Positions 35,820 to 45,076 of a stretch of DNA of 64,000 nt are shown here, piece after piece. Source of the DNA: Nitrospira sp. CG24A (GTDB taxonomy: Bacteria > Nitrospirota > Nitrospiria > Nitrospirales > Nitrospiraceae). The notes below the pieces were generated by a model. That model was given only the letters and a program-made list of their open reading frames with translations. It was not told where the DNA came from and made no database searches. A program made the position numbers and the translations under genes. The stretch spans positions 241,231 through 305,230 of the forward strand of contig NEWT02000037.1 in NCBI GenBank assembly GCA_002869925.2, in the 5' to 3' direction. Position 1 is the first letter of the stretch; every line of letters starts with the position of its first letter.

Positions 35820-36422
35820 ATGAAGAATCTGCTTCCCGGCATCTGGCAATGGTCCTGGTTCTCTGAGGAGAAACAGCTTGATTTCAACGGGCTTTTCTTG
35901 ACGGTCGGCGAACATAAGATTCTGATTGACCCTCCGCCGATGACTGGTGACGCGAGTTCGCTGATTCTCCGCAACGGTCCAGTCGATTACATCATCGTGA
36001 CGAATCGGGACCATCTGCGCGAGTCAGCCAGGTACCAACGCGAGTTTCACTGTCAACTGCATGTGCCGGAAGCAGATGCAGCACACATAGATCTTATCCC
36101 CGCCAAGACATTCAAAGACGGAGAATTGCTGCCGGGCGGGATTTGGGTGATCCAGTTGAAAGACCAAAAGTCTTCCGGTGAATCGGCTCTGTTCATTCAG
36201 CAGGGGAAGGGCGTGCTGATTGTCGGCGATGCCTTGATCGGAAAACCTGCCGGATTCGTGCGTATGCTACCTAGTGAAAAATACGCTGATGCGGAGAAGG
36301 CTCAAGAGGGATTACGCCGGCTCCTCAAGTACAACTTCGATAGTCTGTTGGTCGGCGACGGCGTCTCAATTCTGACCAGCGCCAAGCAGGCGGTCGAACG
36401 ATTACTCCAGCCCACATCATGA
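35820..36422 (+). CDS. Metallo-beta-lactamase-fold-like protein without metal site
   Basis: 200 residues from the ATG at 35820 (a start at 35772 is also in frame; no clear ribosome-binding site for either). The layout resembles MBL-fold proteins: LTVGEHKILIDPPP, then VDYIIVTNRDHLRES in the place of the usual HxHxDH loop, and GKGVLIVGDALIG in the place of a later ligand strand. The first histidines are replaced by Thr/Asn/Arg, so zinc binding is unlikely. It may be a structural or ligand-sensing relative. Its ATGA overlaps the TPR gene. Confidence 0.65.
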   Translation: MKNLLPGIWQWSWFSEEKQLDFNGLFLTVGEHKILIDPPPMTGDASSLILRNGPVDYIIVTNRDHLRESARYQREFHCQLHVPEADAAHIDLIPAKTFKDGELLPGGIWVIQLKDQKSSGESALFIQQGKGVLIVGDALIGKPAGFVRMLPSEKYADAEKAQEGLRRLLKYNFDSLLVGDGVSILTSAKQAVERLLQPTS

Positions 36423-37243
36423 CACTGCGCAACGGACTATCAGAGGAACTGAATCGCCAAGGAAACGAACACTTTTCACGCGGGCTCTATACCGATGCCT
36501 ATACCTGTTATGCGAAGGCGTTAGAATGCGACCGGCTGACCGGAGATCAACGGGCGTTGGCTGCCACGCTGGGGAATCTCGGGAACATTTGTGCGGTCAG
36601 TGGAAGGCGTGAGTCAGCTCAGACTTATTACCAAGAAGTATTGGAACTCCAGAAAATTCTTGGGGATGAAAAGGGAATTGGCACGACGCTAGGCAATTTA
36701 GGGAACTTGAGAGCCGATGCGGGTGAATGGGATCGTGCCAAGGCCTATTATCTCGAAGCGCTGGATCTGATGTGCAAGACGCAGGACGATGCAGGCAAGG
36801 CGGTGCTGTTTTCCGATCTTGGCTTGGTTGCGCGCGAGACCAAAGAGTTTGAGCAGGCGATTGGATACTATGAACAATCATTGGTCTTAATGCGACGGTT
36901 GGGGAATGAAGGCGGCGTCGCCGATGCCTGGCGCATGATCGGTCGAACGTTTTTACTCCAACAGCGTTACGACGACGCCATTGCCTGCTGTCAGACGAGC
37001 CAATCCATTGCCGAACGGGCGCGCGATGAGCTACGGACAGGCGGTGCTCGATATGTGCTGGTCCAATGTTATGAAGAGACCGGCAAATTGCGTGAGGCGG
37101 CAGATCTTCTTGAACTGGTGGTGCATATGGATCGAAAATATCAGCTGCCTAAACTTCAAGAGAATATTCAACGGTTGGCGGTCTTGCATGCCAGTCTTAC
37201 CGGGCAAAGTGGGGTTCCGCTTCCGAGAAAGGCGCACCAATGA
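36419..37243 (+). CDS. Tetratricopeptide-repeat protein
   Basis: 274 residues made of about six TPR units of the 40-residue Rapsyn/LGN-like kind, for example ALAATLGNLGNICAVSGRRE, GIGTTLGNLGNLRADAGEWD and AVLFSDLGLVARETKEFEQA. No signal peptide, so it is cytoplasmic. It overlaps both neighbours by 4 bp (ATGA), implying tightly coupled translation and perhaps a complex with the MBL-like protein. Confidence 0.82.
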   Translation: MTLRNGLSEELNRQGNEHFSRGLYTDAYTCYAKALECDRLTGDQRALAATLGNLGNICAVSGRRESAQTYYQEVLELQKILGDEKGIGTTLGNLGNLRADAGEWDRAKAYYLEALDLMCKTQDDAGKAVLFSDLGLVARETKEFEQAIGYYEQSLVLMRRLGNEGGVADAWRMIGRTFLLQQRYDDAIACCQTSQSIAERARDELRTGGARYVLVQCYEETGKLREAADLLELVVHMDRKYQLPKLQENIQRLAVLHASLTGQSGVPLPRKAHQ

Positions 37244-37674
37244 GTGACGAAGTCTCGCCGGCCTGGACCTCTCTCAAGGCCTCGCTGAAGCCGACATTCC
37301 CTCAACTACAAGAACTCGAGGTGGGCGGCGCGCTGACGATGGATCTTGGTTCCGATGGTTGGTTGCTGGAGGTCACGCCGGACGGACGATTGCTTTGCCA
37401 GTACGGTATGGCATTGGACGATGTGATGACCCTTCTATCCGATGGAACGCCGGAAGATCTTGGCATGGACGAGATTGCGAAACAGGCCAAGTATTACATC
37501 CAACCGGAGGTCTCCAAGTATCGTGCGATTCTGCTGAAGTCAGGTTTTTCTGAACAGACCGACATGACCGATGAGTATGTGGCTGCTCGATTCGAACGGA
37601 ATGTAGACCTCACAAACCCGATAGCCGTTCAAGATTTGATGCGTTGGTGTGTGCGGACGATCGGTGTAGGCTAA
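37240..37674 (+). CDS. Hypothetical protein
   Basis: 144 residues, acidic, with a mixed alpha/beta pattern. ATGA overlap with the TPR gene and a one-base overlap (TAATG) with the methyltransferase. I do not recognise the family. The coupling on both sides suggests a small partner protein. Confidence 0.7.
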   Translation: MSDEVSPAWTSLKASLKPTFPQLQELEVGGALTMDLGSDGWLLEVTPDGRLLCQYGMALDDVMTLLSDGTPEDLGMDEIAKQAKYYIQPEVSKYRAILLKSGFSEQTDMTDEYVAARFERNVDLTNPIAVQDLMRWCVRTIGVG

Positions 37675-38750
37675 TGAGCAAGCATATCGCCACGTTCGAC
37701 GAGTTTCGCGACGCGATTACCGCATACCGGTTGCCGCGAGTCTTAATCGCTGCGATTGAGCTGGACATCTTCACGGCCATCGGGGCGGATTCCTGGACCC
37801 TTGCCGATCTGGCTCGTGAAATGAAGGTCAGTGAGCGAGGGCTGACCATTCTTTGCAGGAATCTCGCAATGGCCGGCCTGCTGAAAAAACGGGGCGAGAT
37901 CTATAGAAACAGCCGGTTGGGTGCCACGGCATTGAACGCCCATCATCCGGCTTATCGGGGGGCCTATCTCCGGTTGATCACAAGCCATTGGACCGATTGG
38001 GGACGATTACCGGAATCGGTGAAAAGTGGATTGCCGCTCGATCACGATGAGCTGGAGGGTCCGGACTATCGTCGTCGGTTCACCTGGGCGATGCATCACC
38101 GGACCGTGGAGATCGCTCCGAAGATTGTGGCTCAGATCGACTTGCGTGGTGCGCGGACGCTGCTCGATCTTGGCGGCGGCCCCGGCACCTATGCCATGGC
38201 TTTTCTCACAAAGAATCCTGCGCTCCGGGCCGCAGTATGCGACCGTCCCGCAGCTCTCGAAGTGGCGAAGGAGATTGCCTCGACTCACAAGGCAGGTCCG
38301 CGACTCTCCTACCTGCCGCTGGACTTGCTGACAGAATCTATTCCCGGCGCCTACGATGTCATCTGGTATTCGAACGTGCTCCACATCTATTCACCTCAAG
38401 ACAATCAAGCGCTGTTCCTCCGAGCGTTGGCTGCATTGAATCCCGGAGGCCGCCTACTAATTCAGGATGCCTTTCTCCACGATAGGGAGGGGCTGCTTCC
38501 CGAGGAGGCAGGTCTTTTCTCGGTCTCGATGTTGCTGTTCACTGAACAAGGCGATACCTATAAAGTAGCCGAGACGAGGACCTGGTTGACGGATGCAGGA
38601 TTCGAACGGATTAAGATCTTGCGGATGAAGAAGGGGACGGAGGATTGGGAGGGCGGGATAATGGAAGCGCGGTCTCCTGGAATGAATGTAAAAACGCGCG
38701 AGCGCCGAACACGATCAATAAGAAATTCACGATCCCGCTTATCACACTGA
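37674..38750 (+). CDS. SAM-dependent O-methyltransferase-like protein
   Basis: 358 residues in the layout of family-2 (COMT/hydroxyneurosporene-type) methyltransferases. An N-terminal winged-helix dimerisation domain (IAAIELDIFTAIG, DLAREMKVSERGLTILCRNL) precedes the SAM site TLLDLGGGPGTYAMAF and the motif DVIWYSNVLHIY. ALNPGGRLLIQDAFL follows. The substrate is unknown. The last 40 residues look atypical, and the gene runs 140 bp into a convergent gene, so the natural stop may have been lost. The start overlaps the stop of the previous gene by one base. Confidence 0.85.
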   Translation: MSKHIATFDEFRDAITAYRLPRVLIAAIELDIFTAIGADSWTLADLAREMKVSERGLTILCRNLAMAGLLKKRGEIYRNSRLGATALNAHHPAYRGAYLRLITSHWTDWGRLPESVKSGLPLDHDELEGPDYRRRFTWAMHHRTVEIAPKIVAQIDLRGARTLLDLGGGPGTYAMAFLTKNPALRAAVCDRPAALEVAKEIASTHKAGPRLSYLPLDLLTESIPGAYDVIWYSNVLHIYSPQDNQALFLRALAALNPGGRLLIQDAFLHDREGLLPEEAGLFSVSMLLFTEQGDTYKVAETRTWLTDAGFERIKILRMKKGTEDWEGGIMEARSPGMNVKTRERRTRSIRNSRSRLSH

Positions 38751-39027
38751 AGAAGAATAGAGTGTCGGTTTCGCCTTTCCCGCCAAGAATGCTCGTAACT
38801 GTCGAGAGATCTAAGGCCAATCCCACGGTGCTATAGATGACGCAAGCCATGGCTGTCCAGGTCCATCCCGTCCACACGAAGCCTGCGAGAATGAGAGGAA
38901 AACCGAGGAGGTAGAGCATCCACCCTATTCGGCTGGTCTCTGTCGCAGTCGGCACAAGTTGGGTGGTGGTGGCTCCGATGAGGCAGAGGCCCCCAAGCAA
39001 ACCGATCAACGTCCAGCTGTATCGCAT
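38611..39027 (-). CDS. Four-helix membrane protein
   Basis: 138 residues from the ATG at 39027. Four hydrophobic helices (starting SWTLIGLLGGLCLIGA, IGWMLYLLGFPLILAGFVW, MACVIYSTVGLAL and LFFFSVISGIVNFLLIVF) end in a low-complexity Pro/Ser tail that overlaps the 3' end of the methyltransferase on the other strand. No family recognised. Confidence 0.62.
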   Translation of the reverse strand: MRYSWTLIGLLGGLCLIGATTTQLVPTATETSRIGWMLYLLGFPLILAGFVWTGWTWTAMACVIYSTVGLALDLSTVTSILGGKGETDTLFFFSVISGIVNFLLIVFGARAFLHSFQETALPLSRPPNPPSPSSSARS

Positions 39028-39579
39028 GGACGGGATGATAGTCTTGTTCGGCTGCGTACAGCAAGAGCAGGATGTATTCCTCGTCTCCCATGTGTGTAGA
39101 CCATCAAAGTCTTGCCATGCGCAAGGGGTTTCGCATAGCCTTGGTGGGAAACATCGGCCAGATCGCTCCGACGCCTTTCTGGTCCATCCTGGCGGGGAGA
39201 TCCTCTGTGCGCCGGTTGGTTTTCTGGCCCCTCTGCCTGGGCTCAAGGGTGGCGGTGTTCTCTCTCCTCTTGAGCGCTCAACCGGGTAAGCTCTTCAGCT
39301 ATCTGCTGTACTCATGCATGGCACCACATCACTCTTCCGTCTCCTACCAAGTTCCACTTGTGAGGGTATCCGAAAATCCCTATATCTCGAATCGAGAGGT
39401 ATTGCCCAAGTAGCGGAGCACGGGCAAACCCAACTCCACCCATCTTGCTCTTCATGTTTCCCCTGACTATCCAGTCGGCTGATATCCCCCTCTTTCGAGG
39501 GGATTTCTCCCCATAGTGAAGGATTTACGCCAAGAACCGTCGGTGCGAGACTCCGGTATGAGCAAAAGGAGAACTGCAT
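39028..39579. other. Intergenic region with one hairpin
   Basis: No convincing gene. Short frames on both strands lack a ribosome-binding site and familiar motifs. A hairpin CCCCTC-TTTC-GAGGGG lies at 39487-39502. The end holds AAAGGAG, the ribosome-binding site of the next gene. Confidence 0.5.
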
Positions 39580-40500
39580 ATGACGATCAGCCAACGATTG
39601 CCTCAGACTGTAGCTCAATTGCGTATGTGGGTTAAGCCGATTTCGCGCAAGTTTGTGGCGCTACTTACTGAACAGAAGATTGACGAGCGAGGGAAGAGAG
39701 TGTTCTGTAGCGCTTTGATGGTGGGTGCTGTAGTCGGTCTCAGTTCTCCAATAACAGCGTGGACTGCAGATCTGTCGTCTCACGAACAGGCGAAAACTCG
39801 GACGATTGTGGCAGCTGGCATCGGATATGAAAATGCCGAGACATCGAAGCTTACAGTAAAAACGTATGATGCTGAAAGTGGCGCAGTCCTCACTGATGAA
39901 ACGTTCGATCTGGATGTGAGAGAGGATGCAGTATCAATGGACAGTGCGCCTCGTGAACGGATTTTTGCAGGTGGAGTTGGTCCGGGTGGTGATGGACTTT
40001 CATCGTTTACGCTACGCGCCTATGATGCAGCAACAGGAAAGTTTCTTTGGGAAGGTGAATTGAATCTCACTGCTGGAAACCAAGGTGCTGGTTCCTCGTA
40101 CCCTGTAGCCGCCTACTTTGCTAGGCCTCAAGCTAAGGTAACTCACATCCGCAACCAGGTGACTTTTGACGGTCAACCACAGTTTTATCTTTGTGCCGTT
40201 GATCCGGCAACAGGACAGCTTGCATGGACTGATGATTTCTTAGCCGGAGTCGGCACCTTCTCGCGTGCAGAACGTGTAAACAGGGCTGTAGTGGGTCAGA
40301 CAGAAGGGTTGGCAGCCCCCTCTCGACAGATTCAATTTCGCATTCGAATGATGGATGATCAGGGTCGGCAGGTAATATGGGAAGATACAATCGAGCAGGA
40401 GGCGGAGGAGACGAACATGACAGTCAGGCGAGATGCTGCGGCCGAGGCTCTTCCGGCTTGGACTGGCGAGGGAACGGAGGTGGAAAGGGAATCGATCTGA
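39580..40500 (+). CDS. Exported PQQ/propeller-like protein of unknown function
   Basis: 306 residues with AAAGGAG eight bases before the ATG. After about 40 residues comes a hydrophobic stretch (FCSALMVGAVVGLSSPITAW) ending in a likely signal-peptidase site, so the n-region is unusually long. The mature part has strands such as TLRAYDAATGKFLWEGELN and LCAVDPATGQLAWTDDFL, which resemble PQQ-type propeller repeats, but too few for a full propeller. Its role is unknown. It is convergent with the peptidase gene that follows. Confidence 0.62.
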   Translation: MTISQRLPQTVAQLRMWVKPISRKFVALLTEQKIDERGKRVFCSALMVGAVVGLSSPITAWTADLSSHEQAKTRTIVAAGIGYENAETSKLTVKTYDAESGAVLTDETFDLDVREDAVSMDSAPRERIFAGGVGPGGDGLSSFTLRAYDAATGKFLWEGELNLTAGNQGAGSSYPVAAYFARPQAKVTHIRNQVTFDGQPQFYLCAVDPATGQLAWTDDFLAGVGTFSRAERVNRAVVGQTEGLAAPSRQIQFRIRMMDDQGRQVIWEDTIEQEAEETNMTVRRDAAAEALPAWTGEGTEVERESI

Positions 40501-40552
40501 TCAAGAATGAGGGTCGGTAATCTATTAACGGACATTATAAGACCCCTGCGAA

Positions 40553-41983
40553 TCAGCCTTTCTGTTCGTGATGCGGTAACTGATCCTCCCACCTGGACTG
40601 GAACTGTTCGTAAGACAGCGAGAGCTGCGATTGCATTGCTGCAGAGAGTGCCTGTCTTGCTTTGAGATGCACGAGTAGTTCTCGCACTCGAGACATGCCG
40701 AAGCGGTCAATGAGATAATGCACCGCCGAGTTTGCTTCTAGATAAGCCACGGTCGCAGCATCGCTAGACAGTCCTCCCCAGTCCCCTTCTAAAGCAGGCA
40801 GAGGGATTAGCGTAAACTCCTGCTTCATAATCTGATCGAGATCCGACCAACGATCCCCGGATAATTCCATCGCCAAGCCTTCATTGAGCCAGGTTGGAAT
40901 GGCGCTGCCGGCGGAGCCGAGTTCGTCGTGTAGGAGGGCGTGTACGAACTCGTGTCTCAGCACGCGTTTAAGCCAGGCATGGTCTGCTAAGGCGTCCTGT
41001 GCAGGAACGTGGATGCGCCCGAGCACGGGATCGAATAGCCCATCGGCCCACACCGGACTGCCCGTGGCGCTCTGAAACAGAGATTTGGCGTGCAAAACTA
41101 CGACAATGGTCTTTGATGGGAAGTGCCCGATTTTTTGTCCGATCTCTCGATAGGCCTCTTCAAGGATCTCCAACACTGCCACCGAAGTTGTTTGATCGGC
41201 ATCCCCATCGAACTTCACGGTAAAGTGCGTGCTGCCTCGGCTGGTAAGGCGTGTTTCGCTTTTCTCTGTTCCTCGGACTTTGGCCGTAACGGTCTGTAGA
41301 TACGATTGCACGGCTAAATCATTGCCTGCACGAGCGATAGCGTGATCGAGATGGTGAGCCGCTTCTCCGAGCTGATCCCGTTCTTGAAAAAGATTGGCCA
41401 ACGCCAAATGAGGGAATGGTTCCTCCGGGGCCAGGACGGTCAGATGTTCAAGAAAGTCCTGTGTCATAGCTGGATCGCGCAATTCCCAGTAGGCATGGGC
41501 GAGGTTCAGTTGGATGACAGAATTCTTGGCATCGAGTGAGGCGGCTTTCTTAAAGGTCTTAATCGAAACAGCGGTTCCCCCTGTTTTTTCCTGTTGAATC
41601 CCCAGGTTATTCCAGAGGATGGCGACGTAGCGACGTGTAGTATCGTTGTGTGTGATGGCGATCGGTAAGTCTGCGAGTTTTGCTTCCGTGGTATCGATGT
41701 GCCCTTTTTCGATCTCATCGCGAATCACTTCTAACAGTTCATGATGCGACGTCTTTGGGATGACGCTGGGGTCGATCAGGCGAGTGTGTTTCTGCTCTGG
41801 TTCCAGTGGGCCTTCATGAAGCGGTTTGTGCGCCTCGCTCTGAAAGTCTTCTACAACAGTATTGGGCTGATCTAATGGCGATGTAGGTAAGTAGGTCGGC
41901 TTGAACCAGGCTTGATAGACGACGAACAGTCCGATGAGGCAGGCGACGGGATAGAGAATATGAAAAATGTTGCGACGATACAT
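40553..41983 (-). CDS. Membrane-anchored TPR protein with MA-type metallopeptidase domain
   Basis: 476 residues. An N-terminal transmembrane helix (ILYPVACLIGLFVVYQAW) precedes a Pro/Glu linker, TPR repeats (about 80-230, for example WNNLGIQQEKTGGTAVSIKT and HLALANLFQERDQLGEAAHH), and a peptidase domain. The zinc site is HEFVH at 344-348, with the third ligand E368 in TWLNEGLAMEL, the gluzincin (peptidase MA) pattern. It faces the periplasm. The natural substrate is unknown. It is divergent from recG. Confidence 0.83.
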   Translation of the reverse strand: MYRRNIFHILYPVACLIGLFVVYQAWFKPTYLPTSPLDQPNTVVEDFQSEAHKPLHEGPLEPEQKHTRLIDPSVIPKTSHHELLEVIRDEIEKGHIDTTEAKLADLPIAITHNDTTRRYVAILWNNLGIQQEKTGGTAVSIKTFKKAASLDAKNSVIQLNLAHAYWELRDPAMTQDFLEHLTVLAPEEPFPHLALANLFQERDQLGEAAHHLDHAIARAGNDLAVQSYLQTVTAKVRGTEKSETRLTSRGSTHFTVKFDGDADQTTSVAVLEILEEAYREIGQKIGHFPSKTIVVVLHAKSLFQSATGSPVWADGLFDPVLGRIHVPAQDALADHAWLKRVLRHEFVHALLHDELGSAGSAIPTWLNEGLAMELSGDRWSDLDQIMKQEFTLIPLPALEGDWGGLSSDAATVAYLEANSAVHYLIDRFGMSRVRELLVHLKARQALSAAMQSQLSLSYEQFQSRWEDQLPHHEQKG

Positions 41984-42151
41984 ACGGGCTCCATGCGATT
42001 GATACTCAATGTACCACCCTAGGCAAGTGCGACATAGGATTGTTGGAAAATGAGCACGTCAATAATAATGGAGGTTGGCATCTCGGTTGTAACGGCCACT
42101 AGCGACTGCCCTCTTTCCCCGCATCCAACGCGTTGAGGCGGAGAAGAGGCT

Positions 42152-44704
42152 GTGATACGATCCGCCACTGTGATACGGCGCTCTTCCGAGCCCAATCCCT
42201 CTGAACAGTTTCAGCAATGGCTGGACCGTGTCGCGCGTCCGATTGAATTCGCGACACGCGATGCCTTCACGCATCTTCCGACCGTGAAAAACCTGAGTCA
42301 TTTTGTCTCTTCACAGGTAATGCAGGCCCTATCAAGCAGTACGTATCCACGTGCCATTGAAGCGGCGTTGTTCCGGTTGCGTGAACTGTTTCTTGAAGAC
42401 CAGCAGCGACTCCCGGTAGAAAGCCAGCAGCGTCGGTTGCAGGAAGCCATGGTCATTCTTAGAGTCTTACGGAAAGCCGTTCACAATCCGACCCCTACTC
42501 GGCAGGAGCCTGAGCCTATTGTGGTGCGTAAACCGGTCATCACTGATACCCCATTGAAGCCTTGGTGGGCACAGCCCATCCGTTTCGCAAGGGGGGTCGG
42601 TCCGAAGCGCACATCGATGCTCCAACGATTCGGAATCGAGACGGTTGAGGATGCCTTCTGGACCTTGCCTTGGCGCTATGAGGACCGTTCGGTCATGACC
42701 CCGATCGGGCAACTCGTGCCGGGTGTGCAGTCTTCAATCTGCGGCACAATCGTCCGAAGCGAGGCGAAGCGCGCCCGCAGTCGTCGTCTCACGATTCTCG
42801 ACATTGTGGTGGAGGATTCAACCGGACGTCTCCAGGCGGTGTTCTTTAACCAGCCGTTTCTCGAAGCACTTTTCACCGTCGGGACGAGCGTCATGCTGAC
42901 TGGACGGATGGTGACCGGTGCGCAGGGATGGGTGGCGATGAGAATGGAGGTTGCGCAGTACGAAGTGATGGGTGCGGAATCCGAGGCGCTGCTGCACGTA
43001 GGGCGTATCGTTCCGGTGTACCACGAAACCAAGGGGTGGACCTCCCGGCAGATGCGTGCGTTGATGAAAGGCCTGCTGGATGTGCATGCCGCCGAGGCGC
43101 AGGAGGTGTTGCCGTTTCAGCTTCGCGCCCGCTATCGATTGCTGCCCATTCAACAAGCCATTCAGGATGTGCATTTCCCTCAGCCTGGGACGGATGGAGG
43201 ACAGCTCGATCGAGGCCTCACGCCGGCGCATCGCCGCTTGGCGTTCGAAGAACTGTTCGTGCTCCAACTCGCCTTGGCCTCGCGGCACCGCGTCATGAAG
43301 GAGGAGGTTAAGCAGGTGTCGTTCAATCCGAAGACGCCACTCCTCGGCAAGTTGGATCGTGCGCTATCCTTTCAGTTGACCGAGGCGCAAGCACGGGTGA
43401 TCCGTGAGATTCTGTCGGACATGACGTCGAGCAAACCGATGAACCGTCTAGTGCAGGGCGATGTGGGGTCCGGAAAAACTATCGTGGCAGTGCAGGCGAT
43501 GGTGCTAGCCTGTGGATCGGGCTACCAGGCGGCATTGATGGCGCCGACGGAAATTCTTGCTGAGCAACACTATCGGACGATGAAAAGTCTGTTGGAACCG
43601 CTCGGGCTTTCCGTAGTGCTCGTGAGCGGTGGTGGCCGCGCGGTAGCGCGTAAAGCCATTCGCGGGCAGGTGGCTTCAGGGACCGCACAAGTTGTGATCG
43701 GGACCCATGCGGTTATCCAGCAAGGTATCACCTTCGCGAAGCTTGGACTCGCAGTGGTGGATGAGCAACATCGATTCGGCGTCCTCCAACGGAAGACGCT
43801 CATCGAGAAGGGGTATAAGCCCGATGTGCTGGTGTTGACTGCGACACCGATTCCACGCACGCTGGCCATGACGGTGTACGGGGATCTGGACGTCTCGGTG
43901 ATCGACGAGATGCCGCCTGGCCGAAAGCCTGTGCGGACGTTTCTTCTCAACGATGGCCAGCGGGGGCGTGCCTATCAGATTCTACGCGACGAACTGCGGA
44001 GCGGCCGCCAGGCCTATATCGTCTATCCACTGGTTGAAGAATCGGAGAAGACCGACCTGCAAGCGGCCATGCAAGGCGCTGAACAGTTGAAATCTGAGGA
44101 GTTGGCCGAGTTTCGCGTCGGGCTTCTGCATGGCCGGATGAAGTCGGATGAAAAAGAACAGGTCATGGCATCGTATAAGAAGGGGGCAATACAGGTTCTA
44201 GTTTCGACGACGGTGGTGGAGGTCGGGGTCGATGTGCCGAATGCCACGGTCATGATGATCGAGCATGCCGAGCGGTTTGGGCTGGCGCAATTGCATCAAT
44301 TACGAGGACGAGTTGGACGAAGCGGCTACCAGTCCTATTGTCTACTGATGGCATCGGGTGGAGTGTTGTCTCGATCCGCGAAGCCCAAAGCGGCCGGTGA
44401 ACCGCCATCGGCGGCTCGGGAACGGTTAGAGGCGCTCGTGCGATCGACCGATGGATTTGTGATCGCCGAGGAAGATCTTCGTATTCGGGGACCAGGCGAG
44501 TTTTTCGGATTCCGGCAGTGGGGTTTGCCGGAGTTTCGTGTGGCGAGCCTAGTACGGGATGTCGATATACTTCAGCAGGCGCGACAGGAAGCATTTGCCC
44601 TGCTGAAGCAGGACCCACAGTTGAAGGCGCCGGTGCACCGCGTTCTGCGAGAAGCCATGTTGCGCCGGTGGGAGTCGAAGTTGGATCTCGGGTCGGTGAG
44701 CTAA
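42152..44704 (+). CDS. recG: ATP-dependent DNA helicase RecG
   Basis: 850 residues, longer than the usual 690 because of an extra N-terminal helical stretch of about 140 residues. The wedge/OB domain starts near ARGVGPKRTSMLQRFGIETVEDAFWTLPWRYED. Helicase motifs are Walker A GDVGSGKT at 436-443, DEQHR at about 537-541, LTATPIPRTLAMTVYGDLD, VVEVGVDVPNATVM and QLRGRVGRSGYQSYC. It regresses stalled forks and processes Holliday junctions. The start is GTG, without a clear ribosome-binding site. A coiled-coil gene follows after 48 bp. Confidence 0.95.
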   Translation: MIRSATVIRRSSEPNPSEQFQQWLDRVARPIEFATRDAFTHLPTVKNLSHFVSSQVMQALSSSTYPRAIEAALFRLRELFLEDQQRLPVESQQRRLQEAMVILRVLRKAVHNPTPTRQEPEPIVVRKPVITDTPLKPWWAQPIRFARGVGPKRTSMLQRFGIETVEDAFWTLPWRYEDRSVMTPIGQLVPGVQSSICGTIVRSEAKRARSRRLTILDIVVEDSTGRLQAVFFNQPFLEALFTVGTSVMLTGRMVTGAQGWVAMRMEVAQYEVMGAESEALLHVGRIVPVYHETKGWTSRQMRALMKGLLDVHAAEAQEVLPFQLRARYRLLPIQQAIQDVHFPQPGTDGGQLDRGLTPAHRRLAFEELFVLQLALASRHRVMKEEVKQVSFNPKTPLLGKLDRALSFQLTEAQARVIREILSDMTSSKPMNRLVQGDVGSGKTIVAVQAMVLACGSGYQAALMAPTEILAEQHYRTMKSLLEPLGLSVVLVSGGGRAVARKAIRGQVASGTAQVVIGTHAVIQQGITFAKLGLAVVDEQHRFGVLQRKTLIEKGYKPDVLVLTATPIPRTLAMTVYGDLDVSVIDEMPPGRKPVRTFLLNDGQRGRAYQILRDELRSGRQAYIVYPLVEESEKTDLQAAMQGAEQLKSEELAEFRVGLLHGRMKSDEKEQVMASYKKGAIQVLVSTTVVEVGVDVPNATVMMIEHAERFGLAQLHQLRGRVGRSGYQSYCLLMASGGVLSRSAKPKAAGEPPSAARERLEALVRSTDGFVIAEEDLRIRGPGEFFGFRQWGLPEFRVASLVRDVDILQQARQEAFALLKQDPQLKAPVHRVLREAMLRRWESKLDLGSVS

Positions 44705-44752
44705 TAGGACGGGGAGAAGCGCGAGATTAGCGGGTAAGAGGTTGAGAGAGGA

Positions 44753-45076
44753 ATGGGCATATTCCAGCGACTTAAACATGACGTGAAGGCGGGATTGGCG
44801 ACATTGCGCCATGGTACGGCGCAGGCGGCGATCCGTGCATTGGAAGAAACGGAACTGCTGCGAATCCGGCTCGATATACGCAAGTTCGACCAGCAATTAG
44901 AAGAACTCTATCGGGATGTCGGCGAGCGAGCGATCCATCTTCGCGAGGCAGGCGAACCGGTTGAACGGGTTTTGTACGATACCGAAATTGATCGACTCGT
45001 CAAAGAGATCCAAGCCCTCAAAGACGCACGCGAAAAGCTTGAGTCGGAGATCACGGAGATTCGGAGCGAGCGATGA
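44753..45076 (+). CDS. Small coiled-coil protein
   Basis: 107 residues, nearly all helix, with heptad-like spacing throughout (LEETELLRIRLDIRKFDQQL and IDRLVKEIQALKDAREKLES). No cysteine, no membrane segment. The end overlaps the start of the Ppx/GppA gene by 4 bp (ATGA). The function is unknown; it may be a partner of that phosphatase. Confidence 0.75.
   Translation: MGIFQRLKHDVKAGLATLRHGTAQAAIRALEETELLRIRLDIRKFDQQLEELYRDVGERAIHLREAGEPVERVLYDTEIDRLVKEIQALKDAREKLESEITEIRSER

Noticed and set aside
39072-39413. 113-codon plus-strand frame upstream of the PQQ-like gene
   Set aside because: No ribosome-binding site, unlikely composition, overlaps the 5' region of the membrane protein gene.
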